From the NCBI GenBank assembly GCA_009377475.1, contig WHTY01000040.1, positions 1 to 38,575 on the forward strand: a stretch of 38,575 bases of DNA, given 5' to 3'. Positions 1 to 8,112 of the stretch are shown here, piece after piece; position 1 is the first letter of the stretch; every line of letters begins with the position of its first letter. Made by a program: the position numbers and the translations under genes. A model generated the notes under the pieces. That model was not told the origin of the DNA. It worked only from the letters and a program-made list of their open reading frames with translations, and searched no databases. This DNA is from Actinophytocola sp. (lineage in GTDB: Bacteria > Actinomycetota > Actinomycetes > Mycobacteriales > Pseudonocardiaceae).

Positions 1-2
1 CG

Positions 3-1181
3 ATCATCGTGATCGTGCTGCGTACCCGGCTCGATGCGTTCGTCGCGCTGCTGCTCGCGGCGCTCGTGACCGGCTTCGTCGCCGGATCACCCGCTTCCGA
101 CACCTTGGACTCGATCATCACCGGATTCGGCGAGACGATGGCGGCCATTGGCATCGTGATCGGTCTCGGCGTCGCCGTCGGGAAGATTCTCGAGGTGTCC
201 GGGGCGGCCGACGCACTGGCCAGGGCCTTCGTGCGGGCGCTCGGCAAAGGCCGGGAACCGTGGGCGATGGCGGGCACGGGCTCGCTCGTGTCCATCCCGG
301 TGTTCTGTGACTCCGGCTACGTGATCATGAATCCGCTGGCGCGGTCCATCGCGCGGACCAAGCAGGCGGGCTACGTGACCCTCGCGCTGGCACTCGGCGC
401 CGGCATGACCCTGACGCACCACCTCGTCCCACCGACGCCGGGACCGCTCGCCGTTGCCGGGCTTATCGGCGCCGACCTCGGCGGTCTCATCCTCGCGGGG
501 CTGGTGTTCGCGCTGCTGCTGATGCCGATCGTGGTGGCGTACGCCCGCTGGATCGGGCCCCGGCTCGAGGACCACGTCGCTCCCGACGTCCGCGAGGCGG
601 TCTACGGCACGGCGCAGGCGCGCAGTTCCGTCGCGGTAGGCGACCATGGCGGCGGCTCTGGCACCGATGCCGAGACGCCACCAGAAGCGGACAGGCCGCG
701 CCGGATGTCGCCGCTGATCGCCGCGCTGCCGTTGCTGGTGCCGCTGCTGCTGATCCTCGCCAACACGGTCGCGCTCGCCACCGCCCTCCCCGATGCCGGA
801 CCCCGGGACGTCGTCGTGCTGGCGACGGTCGTCGACGACACCGACGTCGTCGACATCGGACCCGACGACGCGGAACGGCTGCCCCACGAGCTGGCCCGCG
901 TCGTCCGGCGCACGCTGGGACACCAGCGGGTCGACGGCCTGCTCACCGAACTGGCTGCGGACGGCCTGACCGTCGAGGAGGAGCTGGTGCCGCTCGCGGT
1001 CGCGGGCAGCTTCGTCGGCGGCCCGTGGGAGGGGCTGCCGCTCGTCACCAAGGGCGGACTCGTCGGCGACGCCGACACCATGATCGCCTGCGTCGCCCAC
1101 CTGCGACGCGCCGCGGAAGCCGCGCGCAGACAGGTCAGCGCGGCCAACGCAACCACGTCACATCAGGAGGACCAAGCATGA
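3..1181 (+). pseudogene. GntP-type permease fused to C-terminal part of a four-carbon acid-sugar kinase
   Basis: The reading frame is open to the left edge, so the true start lies outside the window. Residues from about 1 to 260 (counted from the GTG at 9) look like the first half of a GntP-family gluconate/acid-sugar permease: several hydrophobic segments, and the stretch FCDSGYVIMNPLARSIA typical of the family. From about position 807 the protein changes to a soluble domain resembling the C-terminal nucleotide-binding part of DUF1537 four-carbon acid-sugar kinases (VVVLATVVDD near the junction, VGGPWEGLPLVTKGGLVGD near the end). The second half of the permease, the N-terminal half of the kinase and the glycine-rich GGET/GGD-type nucleotide motif (expected after VDGLL) are missing. 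Both parent families normally sit beside pdxA2, so the simplest reading is an internal deletion that joined two adjacent genes in frame. Neither half is likely to work. Confidence 0.72.
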
Positions 1182-2227
1182 CCCGTTCCGTGCTCGCGAT
1201 CACCATCGGCGACCCCGTCAGCATCGGCCCGGAGATCACCGCCCGCACCCTCGCCGAGGTCGCGGGCCAGCCGGGCCATCACGGCATCGCGGTGGGTGAC
1301 GCCGAGGCGCTGCGCCGGGGAGCGCGAGCCGCCGGCCTCGACGTCGAGGTGCGCGAAGTGAGCAACTTCGACGTCGAACCGGCCGGTGCGGGCGTCATCG
1401 ACGTGTTCGACATCGACGTGCTCGGCGCCGACATGCCCGCGTGGGGCGTCGTCGACCCGCGCGCGGGGCGGGCGGCCGTCACCGCGATCGAGGTCGCCAC
1501 CCGCGCGGCGCTCGACGGCCACGTCGACGGCATCGTCACCGGACCCATCAACAAGGAAGCCATCTGGCAGGCGGGTTCCCAGCACCTCGGCCACACCGAG
1601 ATGCTCGGTGAGCTGACCGGCGTCACCCAGCAGGACACGATGTTCGTGCTGCGCGACACCGCCGCTGAAGGCCATCACCTGCGCATCTTCTTCACCACCC
1701 GGCACGTCTCGCTGCGCAGGGCCATCGAGTCGATCACCCAGGAGAACGTCGCGCGGTCGATCCGCAAGGCGCTGACCGCGCTGCGCGTGTTCGGGACGCA
1801 GGAGCCTCGGCTCGCCGTCGCCGCGCTGAACCCGCACGGCGGCGAGAACGGTGCGTTCGGCGACGAGGAGATCGTCCACATCGCACCCGCCTGCGACAAG
1901 GCCCGCGCGGACGGGCACGCGGTGTCAGGCCCGATCCCCGCCGACACGGTGTTCCACCACGGCCTCACCGGCCGCTACGACGGCGTACTCTCCCAGTTCC
2001 ACGACCAGGGGCACATCCCGGCCAAGACCTACGATTTCACCGGCACGATCTCGGTCACCATCGGCCTGCCGATCCTGCGGACGTCGGTGGACCACGGCAC
2101 CGCGTTCGACATCGCCGGGACGGGCAAGGCCGACCACGGGACAATGCTCGCTGCGTATCGCGCGGCCGTCGAGTACAGCCCGAACGTGCCGCTGATCCGC
2201 GAGGCCTACGGTAGACAGACGGAGTAG
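1178..2227 (+). CDS. pdxA2: PdxA2-type 4-phospho-acid-sugar dehydrogenase (4-hydroxythreonine-4-phosphate dehydrogenase family)
   Basis: A 349-residue NAD-dependent dehydrogenase of the PdxA family. PdxA itself acts in vitamin B6 synthesis. The PdxA2 branch oxidises 4-phospho-D-erythronate or -threonate with decarboxylation after a DUF1537 kinase, and the kinase remnant immediately upstream points to that role. Visible signatures are the N-terminal GDPVSIGPE (family GDPxGIGPE), the substrate residues in LGHTE (His139, Thr140), and the three metal-binding histidines in TTRH (176), NPHGGE (220) and FHDQG (275), followed by RTSVDHGTAFDIAG. The ATG at 1178 overlaps the upstream stop (ATGA) and has AGGAGG at 1165-1170, seven bases away. 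A DeoR regulator follows after 3 bp, so the genes are co-transcribed. The enzyme looks intact although its kinase partner is not. Confidence 0.9.
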   Translation: MTRSVLAITIGDPVSIGPEITARTLAEVAGQPGHHGIAVGDAEALRRGARAAGLDVEVREVSNFDVEPAGAGVIDVFDIDVLGADMPAWGVVDPRAGRAAVTAIEVATRAALDGHVDGIVTGPINKEAIWQAGSQHLGHTEMLGELTGVTQQDTMFVLRDTAAEGHHLRIFFTTRHVSLRRAIESITQENVARSIRKALTALRVFGTQEPRLAVAALNPHGGENGAFGDEEIVHIAPACDKARADGHAVSGPIPADTVFHHGLTGRYDGVLSQFHDQGHIPAKTYDFTGTISVTIGLPILRTSVDHGTAFDIAGTGKADHGTMLAAYRAAVEYSPNVPLIREAYGRQTE

Positions 2228-2230
2228 CAG

Positions 2231-3019
2231 GTGGCACCACACAGCACCCGCCGGAACACCAGGGAACGGCACGACGCGCTGCTCGGCCTGGTCAAAGACG
2301 GCATGACCCACGTCGACGACCTCGCGGACGCGCTCGCCGTGTCGCCGTCGACCGTGCGGCGCGACCTCAGCCGCCTCAGCGAGGGACGCAAGCTGGCCCG
2401 CACCTACGGCGGCGCGGTCGTCCCGGAGACGTTCCACGAACGTCCCATCGCGGAAAGCGCCCAGGCACAACGGAAAGCAAAGGAAGCCATCGCCAATGCG
2501 GCGCGGCAGTTCGTGCCTGCGACCGGGACGATCTTCATCGACGCGGGCACGACGTGCGTCGCGCTCGCCCGGCTGCTGGCGCGGGAGGCGACCGAGGCGG
2601 GCCTCGTCGTCGCCACAAGGGGGCTCGAAACCGCCTTGGCTCTCGCGGACTCGGGGCACGTCGACGTCATCCTGCTCGGCGGCCGGGTCCGGTCGCTCTC
2701 CCACGGCCTCGTCGGGCCGTTGACCGACCTGGCCACCGAGCGGTTGTCGTTCACGGCGGCCTTCCTGGGCGGCGACGCCGTCGACCCCAGCCGGGGCGTC
2801 GGCGAACCCACGCTGGAGGAGATCGCCGTGAAGGAACGGGTCGCCGGGCGAGCGCAGCACACCGTGGTGGTCGCCGATGCCACCAAACTCGCCGTCCCGG
2901 ACGTGCCCGCGTGGACCAGCTTCGCCGGTGGCTGGACGCTCGTCACCGACGCCGCCGCGCCACCCGACCTGGCGGAGCGCTGCGCCGCGGCGGGAGTCGG
3001 CCTGACCGTGGCGAGCTGA
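2231..3019 (+). CDS. DeoR/GlpR-family transcriptional regulator
   Basis: A 262-residue cytoplasmic repressor. The N-terminal helix-turn-helix (about residues 6-60) contains LADALAVSPSTVRRDLSRL, the classic DeoR recognition helix. The C-terminal DeoR sensor domain (about 75-240) has the sugar-phosphate-isomerase-like motifs FIDAGTTCVALARLL, LLGGRVR and VVVADATKL. DeoR proteins of this type sense phosphorylated sugars, and the position at the end of a permease-kinase/pdxA2 operon suggests control of acid-sugar catabolism by a phosphorylated intermediate. The GTG start at 2231 lies 3 bp after the pdxA2 stop, with GGAG at 2221-2224 as ribosome-binding site. The gene ends 3 bp before the convergent RibD_C gene. 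Confidence 0.9.
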   Translation: MAPHSTRRNTRERHDALLGLVKDGMTHVDDLADALAVSPSTVRRDLSRLSEGRKLARTYGGAVVPETFHERPIAESAQAQRKAKEAIANAARQFVPATGTIFIDAGTTCVALARLLAREATEAGLVVATRGLETALALADSGHVDVILLGGRVRSLSHGLVGPLTDLATERLSFTAAFLGGDAVDPSRGVGEPTLEEIAVKERVAGRAQHTVVVADATKLAVPDVPAWTSFAGGWTLVTDAAAPPDLAERCAAAGVGLTVAS

Positions 3020-3022
3020 GCA

Positions 3023-3685
3023 TCACCGCGCCAGATACCGCATCAGCGCGACGTCGCCGATGGCCCGCGTCTCGGCGAGGCGCATCCGCCGGGTCGGCCC
3101 GCCCGGGTAGCTGGCGGGGTTGAGGAAACGCGGCGCGTCTCGTTGTCCGACGACGATGGGCGCGATGGCCAGCTGGATCTCGTCGGCGAGACCGTGGGAG
3201 AGAAACGCGGTGTGGATCTGCCCGCCGCCTTCGACCATGAGCCGGCCGACGCCTCGGCCGCCGAGATCGTCGAGCAACGCACCGAAGTCGATCTCGGCGC
3301 CGAGATCGACGACGTCGGCCAGCCCGGCCAACCGGGTCCGTAGCGGGTTCGCGGCCTGGCTGGCGGTGTACACCAGCTTGTCGCCGCCGTACTGCCAGAA
3401 CCGCAGGCCAGGGTCGAGATCACCGCTGGCGGTGACCGTCACCTTCAGCGGGTACTCCGGGGCGCCACGGGCGACGCGTTCGCTTCGCCGCCGGTCGCTG
3501 ACCACGAGCCGCGGGTTGTCGGCCCGAATGGTCCCCGCGCCGACCAGGATGGCGTCGCAGGCCGCACGCACCCGATCGACCCGGTCCCGGTCCTCGGTCC
3601 CGGACAGCACCAGCGTCTGGCCGCTGGTGTCGTCGATGCAGCCGTCAATGCTGGTGGCGACACTGAGCAAGACGTAAGGGCGCAC
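3023..3685 (-). CDS. RibD C-terminal (dihydrofolate-reductase-like) domain protein, candidate diaminopyrimidine reductase
   Basis: A 220-residue NADPH-dependent reductase of the RibD_C/DHFR-like fold. Motifs seen are RPYVLLSVATSIDG at the N terminus, AILVGAGTIRADNPRL (about residues 45-60), and MVEGGGQIHTAFL near residue 155, matching the family GG.....FL pattern. Stand-alone RibD_C proteins include archaeal and fungal reductases that convert diaminopyrimidine ribosyl phosphate to the ribityl form. Here there is no deaminase domain. An ATG exists at 3703, but GTG at 3685 is preferred because GGAGG sits 5 bases upstream and the start falls 2 bp after the stop of the phosphatidyltransferase, implying translational coupling. 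With the cyclohydrolase variant and the ArfB-like hydrolase nearby, a role downstream of FAPy deformylation is plausible. The exact substrate is inferred. Confidence 0.82.
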   Translation of the reverse strand: MRPYVLLSVATSIDGCIDDTSGQTLVLSGTEDRDRVDRVRAACDAILVGAGTIRADNPRLVVSDRRRSERVARGAPEYPLKVTVTASGDLDPGLRFWQYGGDKLVYTASQAANPLRTRLAGLADVVDLGAEIDFGALLDDLGGRGVGRLMVEGGGQIHTAFLSHGLADEIQLAIAPIVVGQRDAPRFLNPASYPGGPTRRMRLAETRAIGDVALMRYLAR

Positions 3686-3687
3686 GG

Positions 3688-4401
3688 CTACCTCCTCCGC
3701 CATAGCCACACGACGTCGCGGCCGAACGACCAGACGAGCAGCGCAAGCGCCAGCCCGACGACCACCGACTCCGCCAGTCGCCCGAGCACTCCCGCGCTCG
3801 CCGCGACGAGGGCGACACCTTGCGCGGCGGCGACGGCCTTGCGGGCGAAGCTCGGCGGCAGCGGCGCGCGCAACCATTGCAGTGCCCAGCCCGCCACGAC
3901 GAAGGCGTACCGCATCGCACCGATCGCCAGCACCCAAAACCCAAGTGATGGCACGACATACACGCTGAGCACCGCGATGAGGAAGGCATCGACTTCCATG
4001 TCGAACCGCGCGCCCAGTTCGGAGGTCGTCGCCGTTCGCCGGGCAACCCAACCGTCGACGGCGTCCAGCAGCAACGCGACCGTCGCGATCGACACCAGGA
4101 CTGCCGATTCCGTGGAGTGGCCGCCGAGGTCGGCGGCCACGAGCGCCGTCACGGAGCCCACCAGCGTGGACCGGCCAAGCGTGACGACGTCGGCCGGACC
4201 GAGCCGCCTCGCGGGCGAGCTGCGGAGGGCTACGGCCAGCAACGCGTTGGAGACCAGGCCGTACCCAACCCCTGCCAGCCAGCCGACGAGCCCGACCCCC
4301 CATACGGCCGACAACACGGCTAACTGAGCGAGCTGCAGGACCACCCCCGCTACCGGTCCGCGCAGGGCAGCGGGCAGGCGCCCACGTTCGGCTATCGTCA
4401 C
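3688..4401 (-). CDS. CDP-alcohol phosphatidyltransferase family membrane protein
   Basis: A 237-residue integral membrane enzyme with about six hydrophobic segments. The full CDP-OH-P-transferase signature is visible: Asp113, Asp116, Gly117, Ala120-Arg121, Gly130, Asp134 and Asp138 in the spacing DxxDGxxARx8GxxxDxxxD. The family displaces CMP from a CDP-activated donor with an alcohol acceptor, usually in phospholipid synthesis. Length fits the short bacterial members. The start is GTG at 4401, 29 bp from the divergent phosphatase-superfamily gene, so the two share a very short promoter region. It forms an operon with the RibD_C reductase downstream. In this cluster it may attach a headgroup or nucleotide-derived alcohol to a lipid, but that acceptor and donor cannot be read from the sequence. 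Confidence 0.85.
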   Translation of the reverse strand: MTIAERGRLPAALRGPVAGVVLQLAQLAVLSAVWGVGLVGWLAGVGYGLVSNALLAVALRSSPARRLGPADVVTLGRSTLVGSVTALVAADLGGHSTESAVLVSIATVALLLDAVDGWVARRTATTSELGARFDMEVDAFLIAVLSVYVVPSLGFWVLAIGAMRYAFVVAGWALQWLRAPLPPSFARKAVAAAQGVALVAASAGVLGRLAESVVVGLALALLVWSFGRDVVWLWRRR

Positions 4402-4430
4402 GGTTTGGATCGTAACTACGGGGAGAGCCG

Positions 4431-6017
4431 ATGGAGCCGACGACGACCGCGCGGCCGAGCCGCCGTGTCGCGGCCCTGGCGGTCACCGCCGCTGCCTGCC
4501 TGCTCGTGGCGTTCGCCCTGCTGGCGACGAACGACGGCCGGATCACGCCTTGGTCGTTCGCCCGGATCCCGGTGGAGGCGTTGGTCGCCGTCCCGGTGCT
4601 GCTGCTCCTCCCGGCGCGCGCCCGGCGAGTGGTGGGGGCGTGCCTCGGGGCGGCGGTCGGCCTGCTGGCGCTCCTGACGATCCTCGACATCGGCTTCAAC
4701 TCGGCGCTCGGCAGACCGTTCCACCCGGCGTTCGACTGGCGCTCCCTCGGGCCAGCCGTCGAGCTGCTGGCCGCCGAGGTCGGCCGCGCCGCGGCCATCG
4801 TCCTCGTCGTGGTCGCGGCCGTGATCGCGGTGGGCTTGGTGGTCGCGGGTGCCGCCGCCGTTGCGCGGCTGACCCGCGTCGCCGTCGAGCACCGCCGCGC
4901 TGCGGCTCGTACTACCGGTGCGCTCGGGCTGGTCTGGGTCGTCTGCGCCGTATTCGGTGTGCAGCTCGCCTCCGGCACGCCAGTCGCGGCGGCCGTCACG
5001 TACGACCGGGTGCACCAGGTCGGTGCGGACTTCCGGGACCAGCGGCGGTTCGCCGCCGACATGGCCGTCGGTGACTTCGGTGACTTCGGTGACTTCCGGG
5101 ACGTCCCTGGCGACGAACTGCTCACGACGCTACGGGGCAAGGACGTCGTCATCGCGTTCGTCGAGAGCTACGGCAGGGTCGCGCTCAAGTACCCACGAGT
5201 CGATGAGGTGCTGGCCGCCGGGAGCCGTAGCCTCAACGCGGCCGGGTTCGACGCGCGTAGCGCCTTCCTCACCTCGCCGACGTCGGGCGGCACCAGTTGG
5301 CTGGCGCACGCCACCTTGCAGTCCGGGCTCTGGGTGGACAACCCGCTGCGCTACGACACGCTGATCGGGGGCGATCGGCTGACCCTCAGCAGTGCGTTCA
5401 GCCTGGCGGGCTGGCGCACCGCAGGCGTCGTTCCCGCGAACACCAAGGACTGGCCCGAGCGCGAGTTCTACGACTTCGACTCGTACTACGACTCCCGCGA
5501 CATCGGGTACCGTGGACCGCGCTTCTCGTTCGAGACGATCCCCGACCAGTACACCCTGGCGGCCTTCCACCGTAGCGAAATCGCCCGCGCGCAGGAGCCG
5601 GTGATGGCGGAGATCGACCTCGTTTCCAGTCACTGGCCGTGGCGCTCGGTCCCCCGGCTGGTCCCGTGGTCCGACGTCGGCGATGGCTCGATCCTCGCCA
5701 AGGCGCCCGGCCGGGATGGGGTGCGCGCCGCGTACGCCGACGCCATCGCGTACTCGCTGCGCACGCTGATCTCCTACACACAGACCTACGGCGACGACGA
5801 CCTCGTGCTCGTCTTCCTGGGCGACCACCAACCGGCCTCGATGATCACCGGCGGGCAGGCAAGCCACGACGTGCCGATCACCATCGTTGCCCGCGACGCG
5901 CGAGTCCTCGATCGGATCGCCGGATGGGGCTGGCAGCGTGGCCTGCGACCCGGTCGGGCCGCACCGGTGTGGCCGATGGACGCCTTCCGCGACCGGTTCC
6001 TCACCGCCTTCGGCTGA
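4431..6017 (+). CDS. Membrane-anchored alkaline phosphatase/sulfatase-superfamily protein
   Basis: A 528-residue protein. The first ~190 residues contain four to five hydrophobic segments, and the rest is an extracytoplasmic domain of the alkaline phosphatase superfamily, resembling lipoteichoic-acid-synthase-like phosphoglycerol transferases. Evidence is VVIAFVESYGRVAL (first metal site), the SGGTSWLAHATLQSG stretch that carries a candidate nucleophile Thr/Ser, and VLVFLGDHQPASM (C-terminal metal site, GDHxP). The ATG at 4431 has GGGAG five bases upstream. It is divergent from the phosphatidyltransferase gene, which supports a joint role in making or transferring a phospho-alcohol at the outer membrane face. 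Its 3' end overlaps the convergent DoxX gene by 17 bp. Activity (phosphatase, sulfatase or phosphotransferase) is not decidable here. Confidence 0.82.
   Translation: MEPTTTARPSRRVAALAVTAAACLLVAFALLATNDGRITPWSFARIPVEALVAVPVLLLLPARARRVVGACLGAAVGLLALLTILDIGFNSALGRPFHPAFDWRSLGPAVELLAAEVGRAAAIVLVVVAAVIAVGLVVAGAAAVARLTRVAVEHRRAAARTTGALGLVWVVCAVFGVQLASGTPVAAAVTYDRVHQVGADFRDQRRFAADMAVGDFGDFGDFRDVPGDELLTTLRGKDVVIAFVESYGRVALKYPRVDEVLAAGSRSLNAAGFDARSAFLTSPTSGGTSWLAHATLQSGLWVDNPLRYDTLIGGDRLTLSSAFSLAGWRTAGVVPANTKDWPEREFYDFDSYYDSRDIGYRGPRFSFETIPDQYTLAAFHRSEIARAQEPVMAEIDLVSSHWPWRSVPRLVPWSDVGDGSILAKAPGRDGVRAAYADAIAYSLRTLISYTQTYGDDDLVLVFLGDHQPASMITGGQASHDVPITIVARDARVLDRIAGWGWQRGLRPGRAAPVWPMDAFRDRFLTAFG
5070..5096 (+). 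repeat. Three tandem copies of a 9-bp unit inside the phosphatase-superfamily gene
   Basis: GGTGACTTC occurs three times head to tail and encodes three Gly-Asp-Phe units in the linker between the membrane segments and the catalytic domain. The unit is a multiple of three, so copy-number change would keep the frame. Confidence 0.9.
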
Positions 6018-6438
6018 GCACCCGCCTGACAAGGTCCGGCAACGCCTTGGTCTGCGGCCACCGGTACCAGGCCACGAGCGCGAAGAGAACGAGCAGCTCC
6101 GCTGGCAGCACCGCACCGGCGGCCGTGCGCACCGTCAGCTCGGTCGTGATGGCTCCGATCATGACGCCGACCAGCCCCAGCGCGGCCAGCCCGGCCAGCG
6201 GCGGTATCAGCAGGCCGATCGCGCCCACCAGCTCCACCGTTGCGGTGAAGTGGCGGAACCATTGGCCGAGCCCGATGCGCTCGAACGTCTCGATGTTGTA
6301 CTCCCCGCCCTGGTACAGCGGGATGGCCGACTGGACGATCAGAAATGCCGCGAGCCCGATCTGCAGGAGCCAGCACACGACGTTGAGCACCGACTTGTCG
6401 TAGGGTGTCCGGCGGGCGAATGAACTGTCCTGTGCCAT
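6001..6438 (-). CDS. DoxX-family membrane protein
   Basis: A 145-residue membrane protein with four hydrophobic helices (about residues 18-38, 65-85, 88-108 and 112-130), the size and topology of DoxX/DoxD-like proteins. The stretch TATVELVGAIGLLIPPLAGLA is typical of the family, whose members have varied and mostly unproven redox-linked roles. The ATG at 6438 is preceded by GGAAGGA. It is convergent with the phosphatase-superfamily gene (17-bp overlap) and divergent from the dehydrogenase gene starting at 6506. It may simply be a neighbour of the pyrimidine/pteridine cluster rather than part of it. Confidence 0.82.
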   Translation of the reverse strand: MAQDSSFARRTPYDKSVLNVVCWLLQIGLAAFLIVQSAIPLYQGGEYNIETFERIGLGQWFRHFTATVELVGAIGLLIPPLAGLAALGLVGVMIGAITTELTVRTAAGAVLPAELLVLFALVAWYRWPQTKALPDLVRRVLSRRR

Positions 6439-6505
6439 TGCTGCTGTCCTTCCAGACGCTGGGTTGACGATAGGGTGCGGAGATCACGAATCGGGAGTTG
6501 CCGAG

Positions 6506-7480
6506 ATGCCGCGCACGGCTCACGCCTACTGGTTGCGCTCCCCCGGCGCCGGGGAGATCCAGCCAGTCCCACTGCCCGCCGTCGGTGCTGGTGAGGTCGG
6601 TGTCCGCACGCTGTACTCGGCGGTGAGCCGGGGGACGGAAGCACTGGTCTTCAGTGGACACGTGCCGCCAAGCCAGTATGAGGCGATGCGCGCGCCGTTT
6701 CAGGACGGCGCGTTCCCCGGACCGGTCAAGTACGGCTACCTCAACGTCGGGGTGGTCGATGAGGGTCCGCCGGACCTGCTCGGCCAGCGGGTGTTCTGCC
6801 TCTACCCGCACCAGACGCGCTACGTCGTGCCCGCGAACGCGGTGACCCCCGTCCCCGATGACGTCCCGCCGGAGCGGGCGGTGCTCGCGGGCACGCTGGA
6901 GACGGCAGTGAACGCCGCGTGGGACGCCGCGCCGCTGCTCGGCGATCGGATCGCCGTCGTAGGGGCGGGCATGGTCGGCTGCGCGGTCGCCGGGGTACTC
7001 GCGGCGTTGCCCGGTGCGCGGGTGCAGCTGGTCGACGTCGACCCGTCGCGGGCGCGGATCGCCGACGCCCTCGGTGTGGGGTTCGCCGAGCCACCCGATG
7101 CGCAGGCGGATTGCGACCTGGTCTTCCACACCAGCGGCACGCCAGCGGGCCTCACGCGGTCACTCGAACTGCTCGCGGCGGACGGCAGCGTGATCGAGCT
7201 GAGCTGGTACGGCGACCGCGAGGTCACCGTACCGCTCGGCGAGGCGTTCCACTCGCGACGGTTGACCATCCGCGGCAGCCAGGTGGGCATGCTGCCCCCG
7301 GCCCGCCGTGGGCGTCGCTCGCTCGCCGACCGGATGTCCCTAGCCCTCCAGTTGCTCGCCGACCCCGCCTTCGACGTCCTCATCACCGGCGAGAGCCTGT
7401 TCGACGAGCTGCCTGCCGTCTTGCCTCGGCTGGCCGACGGCTCCCTCCCCGCCCTGTGCCACCGCATCCGGTACTCGTAG
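6506..7480 (+). CDS. MDR-superfamily (zinc-type alcohol dehydrogenase-like) oxidoreductase
   Basis: A 324-residue medium-chain dehydrogenase/reductase. The N-terminal GroES-like domain has LYSAVSRGTEALVFSG, and the Rossmann domain begins near residue 145 with AVVGAGMVGCAVAGVLA and ends its second strand with VDVDPSRARIA. Where classical zinc alcohol dehydrogenases carry the catalytic cysteine (after SAV), this protein has Ser-Arg, so it resembles the BchC-like, probably zinc-independent branch. ATG 6506 is chosen over the longer alternative at 6464 because GGGAG lies 8 bases upstream and the homology begins there. It is convergent with the cyclohydrolase gene and overlaps its 3' extension by 141 bp. 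A redox step on the cluster's product is the likely role; the substrate is unknown. Confidence 0.8.
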   Translation: MPRTAHAYWLRSPGAGEIQPVPLPAVGAGEVGVRTLYSAVSRGTEALVFSGHVPPSQYEAMRAPFQDGAFPGPVKYGYLNVGVVDEGPPDLLGQRVFCLYPHQTRYVVPANAVTPVPDDVPPERAVLAGTLETAVNAAWDAAPLLGDRIAVVGAGMVGCAVAGVLAALPGARVQLVDVDPSRARIADALGVGFAEPPDAQADCDLVFHTSGTPAGLTRSLELLAADGSVIELSWYGDREVTVPLGEAFHSRRLTIRGSQVGMLPPARRGRRSLADRMSLALQLLADPAFDVLITGESLFDELPAVLPRLADGSLPALCHRIRYS

Positions 7481-8095
7481 GTGCGGAAGGTCGTGCCCGA
7501 GCCGGTCCCGTTTGGCGGTCAGGTAGCGCACGTTGTGGGGGTTCTCGCCGACCAGCAGCGGCACCCGCGCGGTGACCCGGATGCCGTGCGCTCGCAGCGC
7601 GCGGACCTTCTCGCGGTTGTTCGTCAGCAACCGCACCGACCGCACGCCGAGGTGACCGAGCACCCGTGCCGCGGGCCCGAAGTCCCTGACGTCTATCGGG
7701 AGGCCGAGCGCGGTGGCGGAATCCACAGTGTCCAGCCCTGCGCTGTCCTGCAGGGCGTGTGTCTTCAGCTTGGCCAGCAGGCCGATGCCTCGACCCTCGT
7801 GGCCACGCAGGTACACCACGATGCCGCTGTCCTCGCGCTGGATCGCATCGAACGCGGCGTCGAGCTGCTGCCCGCACTCGCAACGCAACGCGCCGAAGAC
7901 GTCACCGGTGAGGCATTCGGAGTGCATCCGAACCAGCACATCCGACCGCTGCTCACCGAGGACCAGCGCGAGATGCTCGTACCTATCGACCGGATCGCGG
8001 AACGCCACCGCGCGGAAGACCCCTCGGCTGGTGACCAGGTCGGACTCCGCCACATCTTCGGCGGCGATCCCGTGCTCGATCGCACCTTCGCTCAT
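7340..8095 (-). CDS. GTP cyclohydrolase II homologue with Tyr-to-His active-site change (candidate FAPy-forming enzyme)
   Basis: A 251-residue GTP cyclohydrolase II-family protein. Zinc ligands Cys61, Cys72 and Cys74 are present in SECLTGD and LRCECG, as are the GTP-binding YLRGHEGRGIGLL, LLTNN and RVPLLVGENPHN. In E. coli RibA, Tyr105 in KIRAYALQD is required to remove the formyl group; the aligned segment here is KLKTHALQD, giving His113. From memory, Streptomyces coelicolor SCO6655 has Met at this place and stops at the formylamino pyrimidine (FAPy). A creatininase-family gene, the family of archaeal FAPy deformylases, starts 17 bp away divergently. The last ~45 residues are low-homology sequence antisense to the dehydrogenase 3' end, so the original stop may have been nearer 7480. 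Start ATG 8095; no strong ribosome site seen. Confidence 0.85.
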   Translation of the reverse strand: MSEGAIEHGIAAEDVAESDLVTSRGVFRAVAFRDPVDRYEHLALVLGEQRSDVLVRMHSECLTGDVFGALRCECGQQLDAAFDAIQREDSGIVVYLRGHEGRGIGLLAKLKTHALQDSAGLDTVDSATALGLPIDVRDFGPAARVLGHLGVRSVRLLTNNREKVRALRAHGIRVTARVPLLVGENPHNVRYLTAKRDRLGHDLPHLRVPDAVAQGGEGAVGQPRQDGRQLVEQALAGDEDVEGGVGEQLEG

Positions 8096-8112
8096 CGGCC
8101 TAGGGTACGGGG

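Noticed and set aside
3023..5152. A 709-codon minus-strand open frame spanning three genes
   Set aside because: Only its last 220 codons show homology (RibD_C). The rest is antisense or out of frame to the phosphatidyltransferase and phosphatase genes, a usual effect of high GC.
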